64,000 nt of DNA, taken from positions 124,001 through 188,000 of the forward strand of contig NZ_VHQI01000003.1 in assembly GCF_006517625.1 (NCBI RefSeq). Direction: 5' to 3'. Shown piece by piece: positions 9,875 to 18,959 of this stretch. Position numbers and translations under genes: made by a program. Position 1 is the stretch's first letter, and each line of letters opens with the position of its first letter. This DNA comes from Mixta tenebrionis (GTDB lineage Bacteria > Pseudomonadota > Gammaproteobacteria > Enterobacterales > Enterobacteriaceae). Below the pieces are notes generated by a model, which was given only the letters and a program-made list of their open reading frames with translations, ran no database searches and was not told where the DNA came from.

Positions 9875-11938
9875 ATGATGCCACCGAAAGCAAAAAAAAT
9901 TGCTCATGGAATGACGCTGCACGGCGATACCCGCATTGATCATTACTACTGGCTGCGCGATGACCAGCGTGAAGATCCAGAGGTGCTGGATTACCTGCAT
10001 GCGGAAAATGATTATGGCCATCAGGTTATGCTGTCGCAGAAAGCGCTGCAGGATCGCCTGCTGAAGGAGATGGTAGGGCGTATTCCGCAGCAGGACTATT
10101 CAGTGCCCTATGTAAAAAACGGCTACCGTTATCAAAGCCGCTATGAGGCCGGCAACGAGTATGCCAGCTATCTGCGCCAGCCCGCCGATACCGCCACGCC
10201 GGATGAGTGGGAGCTGTTGCTGGACGCCAATCGACGCGCCGCGCACAGCGAGTTCTATACCATGGGCGCGCTGGATATCAGCCCTGATAATCGCATTATG
10301 GCGCTGGCGGAAGATTTTCTTTCACGCCGTCAGTACGGCATCCGCTTCCGTAACCTCGAAACCGGCAACTGGTATCCGGAAGTGCTGGAAAACGTTTCGC
10401 CCAGTTTTGCCTGGGTTAACGATTCCAGGACGCTCTATTACGTACGTAAAGATAAACAGACGCTGCTGCCTTATCAGGTATGGCGGCATAACGTTGGCGA
10501 ACCGCAGCAGCATGATGAGCTGGTATATGAAGAAACCGACGATACCTTTTACCTCAGCGTGCATAAAACCACCTCGGAGCATTTCGTACTGATTGCGCTG
10601 CACAGCACCACCACCACGGAAATTCATCTGCTGGACGCGGAGTATGCCGATGCGCGCCCGCGCGTTTTTGTGCCGCGCCGTAAAGGGCATGAATATACTC
10701 TCGATCACTACGACCATCGCTTCTGGCTACGATCTAACCGGGAAGGGAAAAACTTCGGCCTTTATCGCACCAGCTACCTTGATGAAGCTCGCTGGGAAAC
10801 CATTATCGCGCCGCGCGATCATGTAGTGGTGGAAGATTTTCAGCTGTTTCGCGACTGGCTGGTGGTGGAGGAGCGACAGCGCGGGCTCTCCAGCCTGCGG
10901 CAGATCTGCTGGCGTACCGGGGAAACTTTCGGTATCGCCTTTGACGATCCCGCCTATGTTACCTGGCTCGCTTTTAACGCTTCGCCGGAGACCAGCAAGC
11001 TGCGTTACGGCTATTCCTCAATGACTACGCCCACCACGCTGTTTGAGCTGGATATGGATACCGGCGAGCGGCGCGTGTTGAAACAGACGCAGATCGCCGG
11101 TTTCGATTCCGCTAATTACAAAAGCGAGCATCTCTGGATTAAGGCGCGCGATGGCGTGGAAGTGCCGGTTTCGCTGGTCTATCACCGCCGCTACCACCAG
11201 CCGGGAAAAAATCCGATGCTGGTTTACGGCTACGGCTCCTACGGCTCGATTATGGATGCCGATTTCAGCGCCAGCCGTCTCAGCCTGCTGGATCGCGGTT
11301 TTATCTATGCGCTGGTACACGTGCGCGGCGGCGGCGAGCTGGGTCAGCAGTGGTACGACGACGGGCGCCTGCTGAATAAGATGAACACTTTTAACGACTT
11401 TTTGGACGTGACGGATGCGCTGGTACGGCAGGGCTATGGCGATCCGCAGCGGCTGTATGCGATGGGCGGCAGCGCGGGCGGGCTGCTAATGGGCGCGGTA
11501 ATTAACCAGCAGCCGGAACGTTTTCACGGCGTGGTGGCGCAGGTGCCTTTTGTCGATGTGGTTACTACCATGCTGGATGAAACCATTCCGCTGACTACCG
11601 GCGAATATGATGAGTGGGGCAATCCAAACGACGCGCAATATTACCGCTATATGAAGCAGTACAGTCCTTACGATAATGTCGGCGCTCACGCCTATCCGCA
11701 TATGCTGGTTACCACCGGCCTGCACGATTCTCAAGTGCAGTACTGGGAACCGGCGAAGTGGGTAGCGAAGCTGCGCGAGCTGAAACAGGATGAGAATCTG
11801 CTGCTGCTCTGTACCGATATGGACTCCGGACACGGCGGGAAGTCGGGGCGCTTTAAATCCTATGAGGGCGTCTCGCTGGAGTTCGCTTTTATTATCGGCC
11901 TGGCGCAGGGCACGCTGCACAGCGGCAGCGGTTATTGA
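9875..11938 (+). CDS. ptrB: Oligopeptidase B (protease II)
   Basis: 687 residues from the first ATG (9875); the adjacent ATG at 9878 would give 686, as in E. coli. It is a cytosolic S9-family serine peptidase cleaving short peptides after Arg or Lys. An N-terminal beta-propeller is followed by an alpha/beta hydrolase domain with the nucleophile in GGSAGG (Ser533), Asp in [10 protein letters not shown] and His in DSGHGGKSG. The stop codon overlaps the 3' end of convergent exoX by 7 bp. Confidence 0.96.
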   Translation: MMPPKAKKIAHGMTLHGDTRIDHYYWLRDDQREDPEVLDYLHAENDYGHQVMLSQKALQDRLLKEMVGRIPQQDYSVPYVKNGYRYQSRYEAGNEYASYLRQPADTATPDEWELLLDANRRAAHSEFYTMGALDISPDNRIMALAEDFLSRRQYGIRFRNLETGNWYPEVLENVSPSFAWVNDSRTLYYVRKDKQTLLPYQVWRHNVGEPQQHDELVYEETDDTFYLSVHKTTSEHFVLIALHSTTTTEIHLLDAEYADARPRVFVPRRKGHEYTLDHYDHRFWLRSNREGKNFGLYRTSYLDEARWETIIAPRDHVVVEDFQLFRDWLVVEERQRGLSSLRQICWRTGETFGIAFDDPAYVTWLAFNASPETSKLRYGYSSMTTPTTLFELDMDTGERRVLKQTQIAGFDSANYKSEHLWIKARDGVEVPVSLVYHRRYHQPGKNPMLVYGYGSYGSIMDADFSASRLSLLDRGFIYALVHVRGGGELGQQWYDDGRLLNKMNTFNDFLDVTDALVRQGYGDPQRLYAMGGSAGGLLMGAVINQQPERFHGVVAQVPFVDVVTTMLDETIPLTTGEYDEWGNPNDAQYYRYMKQYSPYDNVGAHAYPHMLVTTGLHDSQVQYWEPAKWVAKLRELKQDENLLLLCTDMDSGHGGKSGRFKSYEGVSLEFAFIIGLAQGTLHSGSGY

Positions 11939-12615
11939 TCCTGCGCTTGCTTAACCTGCTTTTGCAGCGCGTTGCGCAGGGCAGGTTTCAGATCCGGTAT
12001 GGAGTTCAGCATCCAGCGCAGGTAGCCGGGATCGCGTTTAGCAACTTCGGCGATTGCGCGTCCGCGATATTTTCCAAACGGCATTACCTCCGCGATGGCA
12101 TTTTCGGCTGGCGCAACCGGCAGCGCGGCAGCCATATGCGCCGCATCCCAGCCGGAGGTTTCCATAATGCGAATCAGCAGCGCGGCGGTGACGTAGCAGT
12201 CATACAGCGCCCGGTGCGCATGGAGATCGGCAGGAGGCGTCACCTCCAGCCGTAAATGCTCGCGCAGCGCCTGATTGCTGTAGGTCAAACCCGGCCAGAG
12301 CTTACGCGCCAGCTTCATGGTGCATATCCACTGGCCGTGCATTTCCGGCAGCACCCGACGATCGAAGCTGGCGTTGTGCGCCACATAATAAGGGCTGCCG
12401 TGATAGCGATGAATCAGCGCCTCAATCGGCGGCTTATCGGCCACCATCGCTTCGCTAATGCGATGCACCGCCATCGCCTGACGGCTGACAGGGCGATCCG
12501 GGCAGACCAGATCGCTCATGGGATTAACGATTTGTCCGTCAATCACGTCAACGGAAGCGATTTCGACGATACCGCCCTGCAAGCCGCAGGTTTCGGTATC
12601 AATAACGCGTAGCAT
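11932..12615 (-). CDS. exoX: Exodeoxyribonuclease X
   Basis: 227 residues. DEDDh 3'-5' exonuclease: Asp6 and Glu8 in [14 protein letters not shown] in the middle and HRALYDC near residue 135. It digests single- and double-stranded DNA 3' ends in mismatch repair and UV repair. A C-terminal MPFGKYRG segment (DUF3820-like) is present, as in E. coli ExoX. holE lies 26 bp upstream on the same strand. Confidence 0.96.
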   Translation of the reverse strand: MLRVIDTETCGLQGGIVEIASVDVIDGQIVNPMSDLVCPDRPVSRQAMAVHRISEAMVADKPPIEALIHRYHGSPYYVAHNASFDRRVLPEMHGQWICTMKLARKLWPGLTYSNQALREHLRLEVTPPADLHAHRALYDCYVTAALLIRIMETSGWDAAHMAAALPVAPAENAIAEVMPFGKYRGRAIAEVAKRDPGYLRWMLNSIPDLKPALRNALQKQVKQAQDQ

Positions 12616-12641
12616 AAAGCCTCTTAGCGCAGCGGCGCACT

Positions 12642-12872
12642 TTATTTACTTTTGGGTTCCCACGGCAGACGGGAGAGATTGAGTGAAGTTTGTCGATGAT
12701 GCATCAGACGCTGACGAAACCAGTCGCGCAGGGCTTCCGGCTGTTCCCGCTCAACGAGCTCCGCCACTACCGGCATATTGTAACGCTCTTTAAAGGCGAC
12801 GCCAGCGGCAGCCAGATCCACGTTCACTTTATCTTTCTCTTCCTGCGGAAGTGTTGCCAAATTGTTAGACAT
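12642..12872 (-). CDS. holE: DNA polymerase III theta subunit
   Basis: 76 residues, the exact E. coli length, with the conserved core [19 protein letters not shown]. Theta binds the epsilon proofreading subunit within the polymerase core and mildly stabilises it. It sits beside exoX as in E. coli. Confidence 0.96.
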   Translation of the reverse strand: MSNNLATLPQEEKDKVNVDLAAAGVAFKERYNMPVVAELVEREQPEALRDWFRQRLMHHRQTSLNLSRLPWEPKSK

Positions 12873-12999
12873 TATTTACTCCTTCGTATAAGCACAACGC
12901 ACCCGATCGGGATCGCCGTTATTGCCTCGACACGCTTTCGCACGCGGGGTATGCTGCGGCCTCGTTGCGGACAACCACGATAGTTTACAGGATGAAATC

Positions 13000-13377
13000 A
13001 TGTTGAAAACCCGCTTCTCTGCTTTAACCGGCGCCGCCGTGCTGGTAATGGCGGTCGCTTTCTCTCCAGCGGTGCTGGCCCATGCCCATCTCAAATCGCA
13101 ATATCCTGCCGCCAACGCTAACGTTGAGGCCTCTCCGCAGGCGCTAACGCTGACTTTCTCCGAAGATATCGAACCGGCATTCAGTCGCGTCGAAATTATC
13201 GGCTCCGGCCAGCAAACCATGCCGACGGCAGAGGTGGAACGCGCGCCGAAACAGCATAATCAGCTGATCGTACCGCTGGAAAAACCACTGCCCGGCGGCA
13301 GTTACCAGGTTAACTGGCACGTGCTGTCGGTTGACGGCCATAAAACCAAAGGAAGCTACACTTTCAGCGTGAAGTAA
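13000..13377 (+). CDS. copC: Periplasmic copper-binding protein CopC (YobA)
   Basis: 125 residues from ATG 13000; an in-frame start 78 bp upstream is not homologous. A signal peptide ends ...SPAVLA, so the mature protein starts with His (HAHLKS), the Cu(II) ligand at the N-terminus of CopC proteins. The other ligands are in WHVLSVDGHKTKG. A beta-sandwich copper carrier that works with CopD. Two bases separate its stop from the copD ATG, so the genes are co-translated. Confidence 0.94.
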   Translation: MLKTRFSALTGAAVLVMAVAFSPAVLAHAHLKSQYPAANANVEASPQALTLTFSEDIEPAFSRVEIIGSGQQTMPTAEVERAPKQHNQLIVPLEKPLPGGSYQVNWHVLSVDGHKTKGSYTFSVK

Positions 13378-13379
13378 CT

Positions 13380-14258
13380 ATGACGCTGGATTTTATTTAT
13401 ATCCTTTGCCGCGCCTTCCATTTTGGCGCGCTGATGCTGTTTGTCGGCAGCTTGTTTTTCAGCGCGCTGCTGGCGCCGCGCCGCTATCAACCGCAGCTCG
13501 GCCAGCGCTTTATGCCGCTGCTGAGCGGCAGCGCGTTGCTGGTGCTGTTCAGCGCGCTGGCGATACTGGCGGCGCAGGCTGGCCTGATGAGCGGCGACTG
13601 GCGCAATATTTCGCAGCCGGCTATCTGGCGAGCGGTGCTGAGCACCGGTTTTGGTCAGGCGTGGCGGCTGCAGCTGCTGTTCGCTTTGTTGGCCTGCTTA
13701 TGTCTGTTGTGGCGAGGCGCCGCGCGCCAACGTTTGCTGCTGCTATGCGGTTTTATCCAGCTTTGCATACTGGCGCTGGTTGGGCATGCCGCCATGCAGG
13801 CAGGCTGGCCTGGCGTCATCCAGCGCCTCAATCATGCCGTACATTTAACCGGCGCGGCTTTCTGGGCTGGCGGCCTGCTGCCGCTGCTGTGGGTGATGCG
13901 CGATGCGCGCCAGCCCGCCTGGCGAGGTGAGGCGATCTACGCCATGATGCGTTTCTCCCGTTATGGGCATCTGGCCGTGGCGCTGACGTTGATCAGCGGC
14001 ATGATCAATACTGCTTTTATTGTCGGCTGGCCGCTGCCGGTTAATAATCCATACCGACAGTGGCTGCTGCTGAAAATTGGGCTGGTGAGCGTGATGGTCG
14101 GCACCGCGTTGTTCAATCGTTATTATCTGGTGCCTCGTTTTCGGCAGGCGGAGGGTGAAGCGCAGCGGAGATTTATGCGTGCGACGCAGTTTGAGCTGCT
14201 GCTTGCCGTGGCGGTAGTGCTCGCCGTCAGCCTGTTTGCAACGCTTCAGCCCGAATAA
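13380..14258 (+). CDS. copD: Copper resistance/transport membrane protein CopD (YebZ)
   Basis: 292 residues with about eight hydrophobic segments. It is a CopD-family inner-membrane protein, thought to take copper from CopC. Histidines in membrane segments (FHFGAL, VGHAAMQAGW, NHAVHLTGAAFW) are typical. Middle gene of copC-copD-yebY. Confidence 0.94.
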   Translation: MTLDFIYILCRAFHFGALMLFVGSLFFSALLAPRRYQPQLGQRFMPLLSGSALLVLFSALAILAAQAGLMSGDWRNISQPAIWRAVLSTGFGQAWRLQLLFALLACLCLLWRGAARQRLLLLCGFIQLCILALVGHAAMQAGWPGVIQRLNHAVHLTGAAFWAGGLLPLLWVMRDARQPAWRGEAIYAMMRFSRYGHLAVALTLISGMINTAFIVGWPLPVNNPYRQWLLLKIGLVSVMVGTALFNRYYLVPRFRQAEGEAQRRFMRATQFELLLAVAVVLAVSLFATLQPE

Positions 14259-14305
14259 AATCAGGCCTGGAAAGCCAGGCGCAAGTAAGACAATAAGGTA
14301 ACGTA

Positions 14306-14647
14306 ATGAAGAAAATTATTGGACTGGCACTGGCGTTGGGATGCTGTACCAGCGCGCTGGCGGCTTCGGAGGTGATTACGGTAAGCCGCTTTGAAATCGG
14401 TAAAGATAAATGGCCGTTTAACCGTGAAGAGGTGATGCTCACCTGTACCAAAGATGGCGCGCTGTTTGCCATTAATCCCAGTACGCTGATGCAATATCCG
14501 CTGAATGAAAAAGCGGAGCAAAAGGTGGCGGCGGGGCAGGCGCAGGCCCAGTCTATTACGGTAATTCAGAATGACGATCCGCAGCATCCGGGCGAAAAGG
14601 CCAGCCTGCAGCCAGTCCTTGAGCGGGCCGAAAAACTCTGTAACTAG
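14306..14647 (+). CDS. yebY: YebY, DUF2511 exported protein
   Basis: 113 residues with a cleavable signal peptide (MKKIIGLALALGCCTSALA). DUF2511 family. Two cysteines in the mature part (LTCTK and KLCN at the C-terminus) could form a disulfide. It is consistently linked to copC-copD, so a role in periplasmic copper handling is inferred; E. coli YebY is copper-induced. Confidence 0.92.
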   Translation: MKKIIGLALALGCCTSALAASEVITVSRFEIGKDKWPFNREEVMLTCTKDGALFAINPSTLMQYPLNEKAEQKVAAGQAQAQSITVIQNDDPQHPGEKASLQPVLERAEKLCN

Positions 14648-14667
14648 CTCTGGCGATCATCTTTGCC

Positions 14668-14686
14668 GGCGCGGTTCATCCGCGCC
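14668..14686 (+). terminator. Weak terminator after copC-copD-yebY
   Basis: GGCGCGG-TTCAT-CCGCGCC stem-loop 20 bp past the yebY stop. The downstream tract is T-poor (GCTGTTCTG), so termination may be partial. Confidence 0.5.
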
Positions 14687-14811
14687 GCTGTTCTGTAGTC
14701 AATAGTGGCGCTAAAAGACAGCGTGTTGGCTAAGTTCTGCCGTTAGCATCACAGAGTTCAATTCTTCTTTGCAGCCTGCTTACATCCCGCTGGAAAAACC
14801 CTGTGCCTGTT

Positions 14812-14819
14812 CTACGCTT
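14812..14819 (+). promoter_or_regulatory. Sigma-S type -10 element of sdsR
   Basis: CTACGCTT, preceded by T, resembles the sigma-S -10 consensus (K)CTAYACTT. It lies 5-7 bp before the predicted SdsR start. SdsR is strictly sigma-S dependent in E. coli and Salmonella. Confidence 0.75.
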
Positions 14820-14823
14820 TATA

Positions 14824-14926
14824 GGGCAAGGCGACATCGCCTGCATCAATGCCAACTTTTAGCGCACGGCTCTCACAAGAGCCATTTCCCTGGACCGAAT
14901 ATAGGAATCGTATTCGGTCTTTTTTT
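14824..14926 (+). ncRNA. sdsR: SdsR (RyeB) small RNA
   Basis: About 103 nt. The central block GCCAACTTTTAGCGCACGGC, the hairpin GGCTCTCACAAGAGCC and the terminator stem GACCGAATA / TATTCGGTC followed by seven T residues match enterobacterial SdsR closely. It is a Hfq-dependent, stationary-phase sRNA that represses ompD and other mRNAs. Position right after yebY on the same strand is the same as in E. coli. The E. coli antisense partner RyeA would start about 40 bp beyond the SdsR 3' end; I see no convincing promoter for it here. Confidence 0.95.
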
Positions 14927-15022
14927 ATTTTATTTTAATATCAATGCGTTACAAGAGTTTCGCGCGAAAATACACGAAAATTACTCGAATTTCAATATCC
15001 GGTTTTTATTGCGGCATGATAA

Positions 15023-15619
<597 letters not shown>

Positions 15620-16158
15620 TCGTCAGCGCAGCGCGCCTGCTGTTTGAAAAATAATTCCTGCGCTGATGTTATTGAGCTGTTGATCGTGTGGGATTTTTAT
15701 GGAGGTCCCCGTTTCGCGCGGCGAAATAGCGAGAAACGCATGACTTATGGTCCAGTAATAGAAACTGGCCAGTGGGGCATAGCGTGTCGGTCAGACATGC
15801 ATGGCGTTGGGTATGTTGCCTTATCGAATCAAACAGAGAGTATTTCTCTGATATCGAAAGTCGCAGCGATTCTGTTAATAACATAGAAAAATGCGCCACC
15901 CAACAAAGCTGTTAATGGTGCATTATGGCTGTATCCCAGAACAAGGTGCCTGCTACATTGCTTTGAAAATAAATGGTATGACGCTCCAGGAAATTTAGTC
16001 AAACTACCTGAAGATACAGTTAAAATGGAGACAGACAGGCAACCATAATTAATATTTCCGAAAAATGGCTCTCTTTTTCTGCAATGTTTGTTAGTAAAAG
16101 AGCTGATAAATAAATTTATCAGCTTTATTGTTATTTTCATACTGTAAACATCTGGCAT
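15620..16158. other. AT-rich stretch without a confirmed gene; possible decayed reading frame
   Basis: Plus-strand frame 2 reads from ATG at 15740 (MTYGPVIETGQWGIAC) to TAG at 15884-15886 and then continues open to TAA at 16047-16049 with a protein-like composition (WLYPRTRCLLHCFENKWYD, DAPGNLVKLPEDTVK). This suggests a pseudogene broken by one nonsense codon, but I recognise no family. A minus-strand frame (15829-16158, 109 codons) is the other possibility. The pphA gene found here in E. coli is not detectable. Confidence 0.3.
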
Positions 16159-16293
16159 TTATTTCTTCCGGGGAGGTGCGTTGCCCCTTCCATCACCTGA
16201 TGGATTACCGGTTTTGCTGGGCCAGTTTGGATTACTTCCTTTGGAACCGCTGTTTTGTCCGGAGTTACCCGATGACTCTTTGTTTTTAGACAT
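16159..16293 (-). CDS. 44-residue hydrophilic Gly/Asn/Ser/Pro-rich protein, unknown function
   Basis: ATG at 16293 with an AAAGGT ribosome site 8 nt upstream. The protein starts MSKNKESSGNSGQNSG, contains NPNWPSKTGNPSGDGRGN and ends PPRKK. It is highly charged and polar with no hydrophobic segment, and likely disordered. It resembles small stress-type hydrophilic proteins, but I cannot assign a family. A perfect -10 (TATAAT, minus strand, 16365-16370) lies about 70 bp upstream; no clear -35 is seen. The neighbouring 82-residue gene on the same strand is also stress-type. Confidence 0.65.
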   Translation of the reverse strand: MSKNKESSGNSGQNSGSKGSNPNWPSKTGNPSGDGRGNAPPRKK

Positions 16294-16364
16294 GATTTAT
16301 TACCTTTAGTGATATGTAAAAATAAATCCTGCTGTTATTCTCATAAAGAATAAATTTGCTGAAT

Positions 16365-16370
16365 ATTATA
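16365..16370 (-). promoter_or_regulatory. -10 element upstream of the 44-residue gene
   Basis: Minus-strand TATAAT in an AT-rich region. No good -35 at 16-18 bp, so it may depend on sigma-S or an activator. Confidence 0.4.
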
Positions 16371-16490
16371 CCTTTTTCATAAACAACTATTTAAAATTAA
16401 TAATCTATTGCGATAAAAATCAAACAGATATAAACTTCTCCTGGGGTTTTAATCATCTATACTGAATTTATTTAAATTAATTCGCAATGA

Positions 16491-16514
16491 AGCTGGTAGA
16501 AATTTCCACCAGCT
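16491..16514 (-). terminator. Terminator-like palindrome after the 82-residue gene
   Basis: AGCTGGT and ACCAGCT flank a GAAATTTC core, giving a nearly continuous 24-bp inverted repeat 9 bp past the stop codon. T-run on the minus side is weak. Confidence 0.5.
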
Positions 16515-16523
16515 CAAAATAAA

Positions 16524-16772
16524 TTATCTGCGGCCTAACAAATAGCCCAGTACGATGCCTGCGGCAGCGGCAATAGCCAGACCGCCAAGGGGATTTGAGG
16601 AAACCTGATCTCTTACCGTGTCGGCCGCGTCTCTTACCGCATAGCTTGCCTGGTTGGCATACTTACGAGCTGCGCCTTCGGCCCGATCGTCATAGTTGTC
16701 GGTGGCACGACCATAAGCTTCCTGTACTCTGCCTACACCCTCACGCACTTTATCTTCAACTTTACCTGACAT
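16524..16772 (-). CDS. CsbD-like/DUF883-type membrane-anchored stress protein
   Basis: 82 residues with AAAGGAG before the ATG. The N-terminal half (MSGKVEDKVREGVGRVQEAYG) resembles CsbD/YjbJ-type stress proteins. The second half has DAADTVRDQVSSNPLGG and a C-terminal Ala/Gly-rich membrane segment (LAIAAAAGIVLGYLLGRR) as in the ElaB/YqjD/YgaM group, which tether ribosomes or membranes in stationary phase. It may therefore join features of both groups. Function is inferred; sigma-S control is likely but not shown. Confidence 0.8.
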   Translation of the reverse strand: MSGKVEDKVREGVGRVQEAYGRATDNYDDRAEGAARKYANQASYAVRDAADTVRDQVSSNPLGGLAIAAAAGIVLGYLLGRR

Positions 16773-17143
16773 TTTTTTCTCCTTTCAAAGGTTGAGTAAG
16801 TAAAGTCTAGCAGAAATAAAATCAGCCAGTTGGCGACCGGGGAACGGAACGGTGGAAAGGGTGGTTTTCGCTCCGTTAACGCGGACAGGACGTTAACATG
16901 TGGGGAAAGAGTGATGCGGTCAGTAACATCATTTTTCCGTCGCGCATGATAACAATGCTTTGATATTTAATAGAAAAATTAGAACTCCGCCTCGACTGGC
17001 GTGCAGGAAAAGAACTGGCGAACACGCTTTTTGTAAATAAGCGTTGTAAAAAATATATTTTCCGCCGTCAGATAATTAAGATAAATCTGTAGGCTTTGCA
17101 GCTTTTATTATAAAATCTGAGCCGCTACGCGGCTGGATCTGTT
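16773..17143. other. 371-bp gap without a supported gene
   Basis: Contains a CGCTT / AAGCG inverted repeat around 17020-17044 and AT-rich tracts near 17049-17115. It must hold the promoter of the 82-residue gene. I see no open frame with a credible ribosome site. Confidence 0.6.
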
Positions 17144-17911
17144 TTACCGATATGCTGTTGAAGAACCGTTCTGCTGTTTGCCGCCAAATTTATTAATTAA
17201 TACGTTTTTAATTCTCTTTAACTGATACCATTTTACTTCTTTTTTTAATTTTTTTATGGCTTTTCCGCGCAGCATAGAGCTTTCACGCCGATCTTTTTCC
17301 AGCGCGGAGCTAATTTTATCAGGGTCCGAGGTGCTAATTATTTCTTTATCGAGGCACCAGATATAAATACCACACAGATCACGAAAAAGCGTCCACTGAT
17401 CGGCCTCAAACCGCACGGGCAGATTATACTTACGCAATGCCTGAGCTGCAGCTTTATTAATAATATAACCGTGCGCGCAGCTTCCATAAGCCAGGCGGTA
17501 AAAAGTGATATCCTGGCCTAATTTACGGGTAATAGATTTATTACAGGCATCCACAGCGGATAGAATATAAATTTCTGGGCGCTGGTTATTTATATGAAAT
17601 TCAATGCTGTTCAGATATTTTTGTAAATCTGCATCAAGGATAGCATCATCTTCCAGAATCAGAGCGCAGTTAAGGTTTTCGCTGACTATCGCGGCATAAA
17701 CCGCCAAATGGCTCAGCGCACAGCCTATTTCTCCCTGTGTTAAGCCACAGGCAGGGTAGTTCGCCGTTACCGCCGAAACGACCGGCTGCGGTAGCGCTTT
17801 ACCGTTAACTGCTTTAATGAGTTGGTAGTTGAGGTTATGACGTTGGCATTGGTTTGTTATTTTTTCTCTGCGTTCTACTTCTTCTTCCAGATTAATAATA
17901 AAAGTTTTCAT
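17144..17911 (-). CDS. Glycosyltransferase family 25 (LPS/LOS-type)
   Basis: 255 residues. N-terminal INLEEEVERRE, GEIGCALSHLAVY (about 60-72) and the acidic metal/sugar-nucleotide motif LILEDDA (84-90) define GT25, the family of LgtB/LpsA beta-galactosyltransferases acting on lipooligosaccharide. The C-terminal 50 residues are strongly basic (KKLKKEVKWYQLKRIK), which could associate with membrane. No LPS or capsule genes are nearby, so it is an orphan. The region is AT-rich relative to neighbours, suggesting acquisition. The acceptor is unknown. Confidence 0.82.
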   Translation of the reverse strand: MKTFIINLEEEVERREKITNQCQRHNLNYQLIKAVNGKALPQPVVSAVTANYPACGLTQGEIGCALSHLAVYAAIVSENLNCALILEDDAILDADLQKYLNSIEFHINNQRPEIYILSAVDACNKSITRKLGQDITFYRLAYGSCAHGYIINKAAAQALRKYNLPVRFEADQWTLFRDLCGIYIWCLDKEIISTSDPDKISSALEKDRRESSMLRGKAIKKLKKEVKWYQLKRIKNVLINKFGGKQQNGSSTAYR

Positions 17912-18133
17912 TATAACTATAGCAGGCGGGAGTTTTTTTATTTTCCAGGCGGAGTGGGTGTCCTGAAATAATAAATGGTAATCTACTATATCAGAGTGGA
18001 TAAAAAACTGTAATCAGGCCAAAGGAGGGAACAGCTTACGGGTTTGCTCTTTTTTTATTAATTTATTCGCTAAGGCGGTATCTGTACACCGAAACGGAAT
18101 AAACCGCCTGGTCATCGTCAGCAGCAGAAGGCG

Positions 18134-18174
18134 CAAAAGAAAGCCCGCTATTCAGTAATCTCTGCCAGCGGGCT
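18134..18174 (-). terminator. Intrinsic terminator of the B3/B4-domain gene
   Basis: AGCCCGCT / AGCGGGCT arms enclose a 17-nt loop on the minus strand, followed by TTCTTTT. It starts 26 bp past the stop codon at 18200. Otherwise the 17912-18199 gap shows no gene. Confidence 0.75.
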
Positions 18175-18199
18175 GATGGGGGTAAAGCGTTATCAGACG

Positions 18200-18889
18200 T
18201 CAGGCATAGCCAATAAGCTTTTTAGCTGCCTCTGCCCCAGGCATCATTTGCTGAATAGTATAAATTAACTCATCGCCGGCCTGCTGCAATGCCTCCAGCG
18301 GCATGGCGGGCAGGCTTTCCAGGATAAACCACATCTGACTGGCTTCAGCGCTGAGACGAGTTCGTACCCCCTGGCGCCAGTTCCAGCGTCGGCAGGTAAC
18401 CCCAAGATCGTCACGCCAGATAACCTCTCCCGCTTCGGGTGATTCATTGGCCGGCTGGCCTTCTTTTATAGTATCGAACAGCTCGCTGCCATCCGCTATC
18501 GTAAGCTGCGGCTGGCCCTGATAGGCAGCGAAATTTTCTCCGCCTACCGGGATGGCGTAACGGATGCTGATAGCGTTATAAAGATCGACCACCGGATCGA
18601 TAGCAGGTAACGCGCCGTCACGCAGTACGCGTTTGCGCAGGGCGTCAGCCGAGCAGGGCGTACGCTTCGGCTTAGCGCCGAATGCGCGAAAAACCTCATG
18701 CCATGCGTTGAGGTGCGCCTCCGCCCACGGCATTTCATTTGCGATCGCCGATTCACAGGCCTGCCTTAATGCCCGGTCGGCAATCTCAGGACGCGCTATC
18801 GGCGCCGCCTGGACAACAATGCTTAATGCCCGGAAACCGGGAGCAAGGCGCTCTATAGCCGGGTTAATTGACGGCGAAACAGAAAACAT
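18200..18889 (-). CDS. B3/B4 tRNA-binding domain protein (COG3382-like)
   Basis: 229 residues. The LNAWHEVFRAFGAKPKRTPCSADALRKRV block and the VDLYNAISIRYAIPVGGEN block are typical of stand-alone B3/B4 domain proteins, related to the editing domain of phenylalanyl-tRNA synthetase beta. Such proteins are inferred to act on mis-charged tRNA or modified amino acids, but none is firmly characterised. It is divergent from an XRE-cupin regulator only 43 bp away, an arrangement widely kept for this family, so the regulator probably controls it. Confidence 0.82.
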   Translation of the reverse strand: MFSVSPSINPAIERLAPGFRALSIVVQAAPIARPEIADRALRQACESAIANEMPWAEAHLNAWHEVFRAFGAKPKRTPCSADALRKRVLRDGALPAIDPVVDLYNAISIRYAIPVGGENFAAYQGQPQLTIADGSELFDTIKEGQPANESPEAGEVIWRDDLGVTCRRWNWRQGVRTRLSAEASQMWFILESLPAMPLEALQQAGDELIYTIQQMMPGAEAAKKLIGYA

Positions 18890-18902
18890 AACATAATTCC
18901 TG

Positions 18903-18959
18903 ATTGACTAATTTATCCTATAGTAGTGACCGATGACTAAAAAAGTCAATAAATTGACT
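18903..18959. promoter_or_regulatory. Operator set between the B3/B4 gene and the XRE-cupin gene
   Basis: AGTCAATAAATTGACT (18944-18959) is a perfect 7-2-7 palindrome overlapping codons 4-9 of the regulator gene. A third copy of the half-site ATTGACT lies at 18903-18909 in the 43-bp gap. This pattern fits binding of an XRE dimer repressing both divergent genes. Confidence 0.7.
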
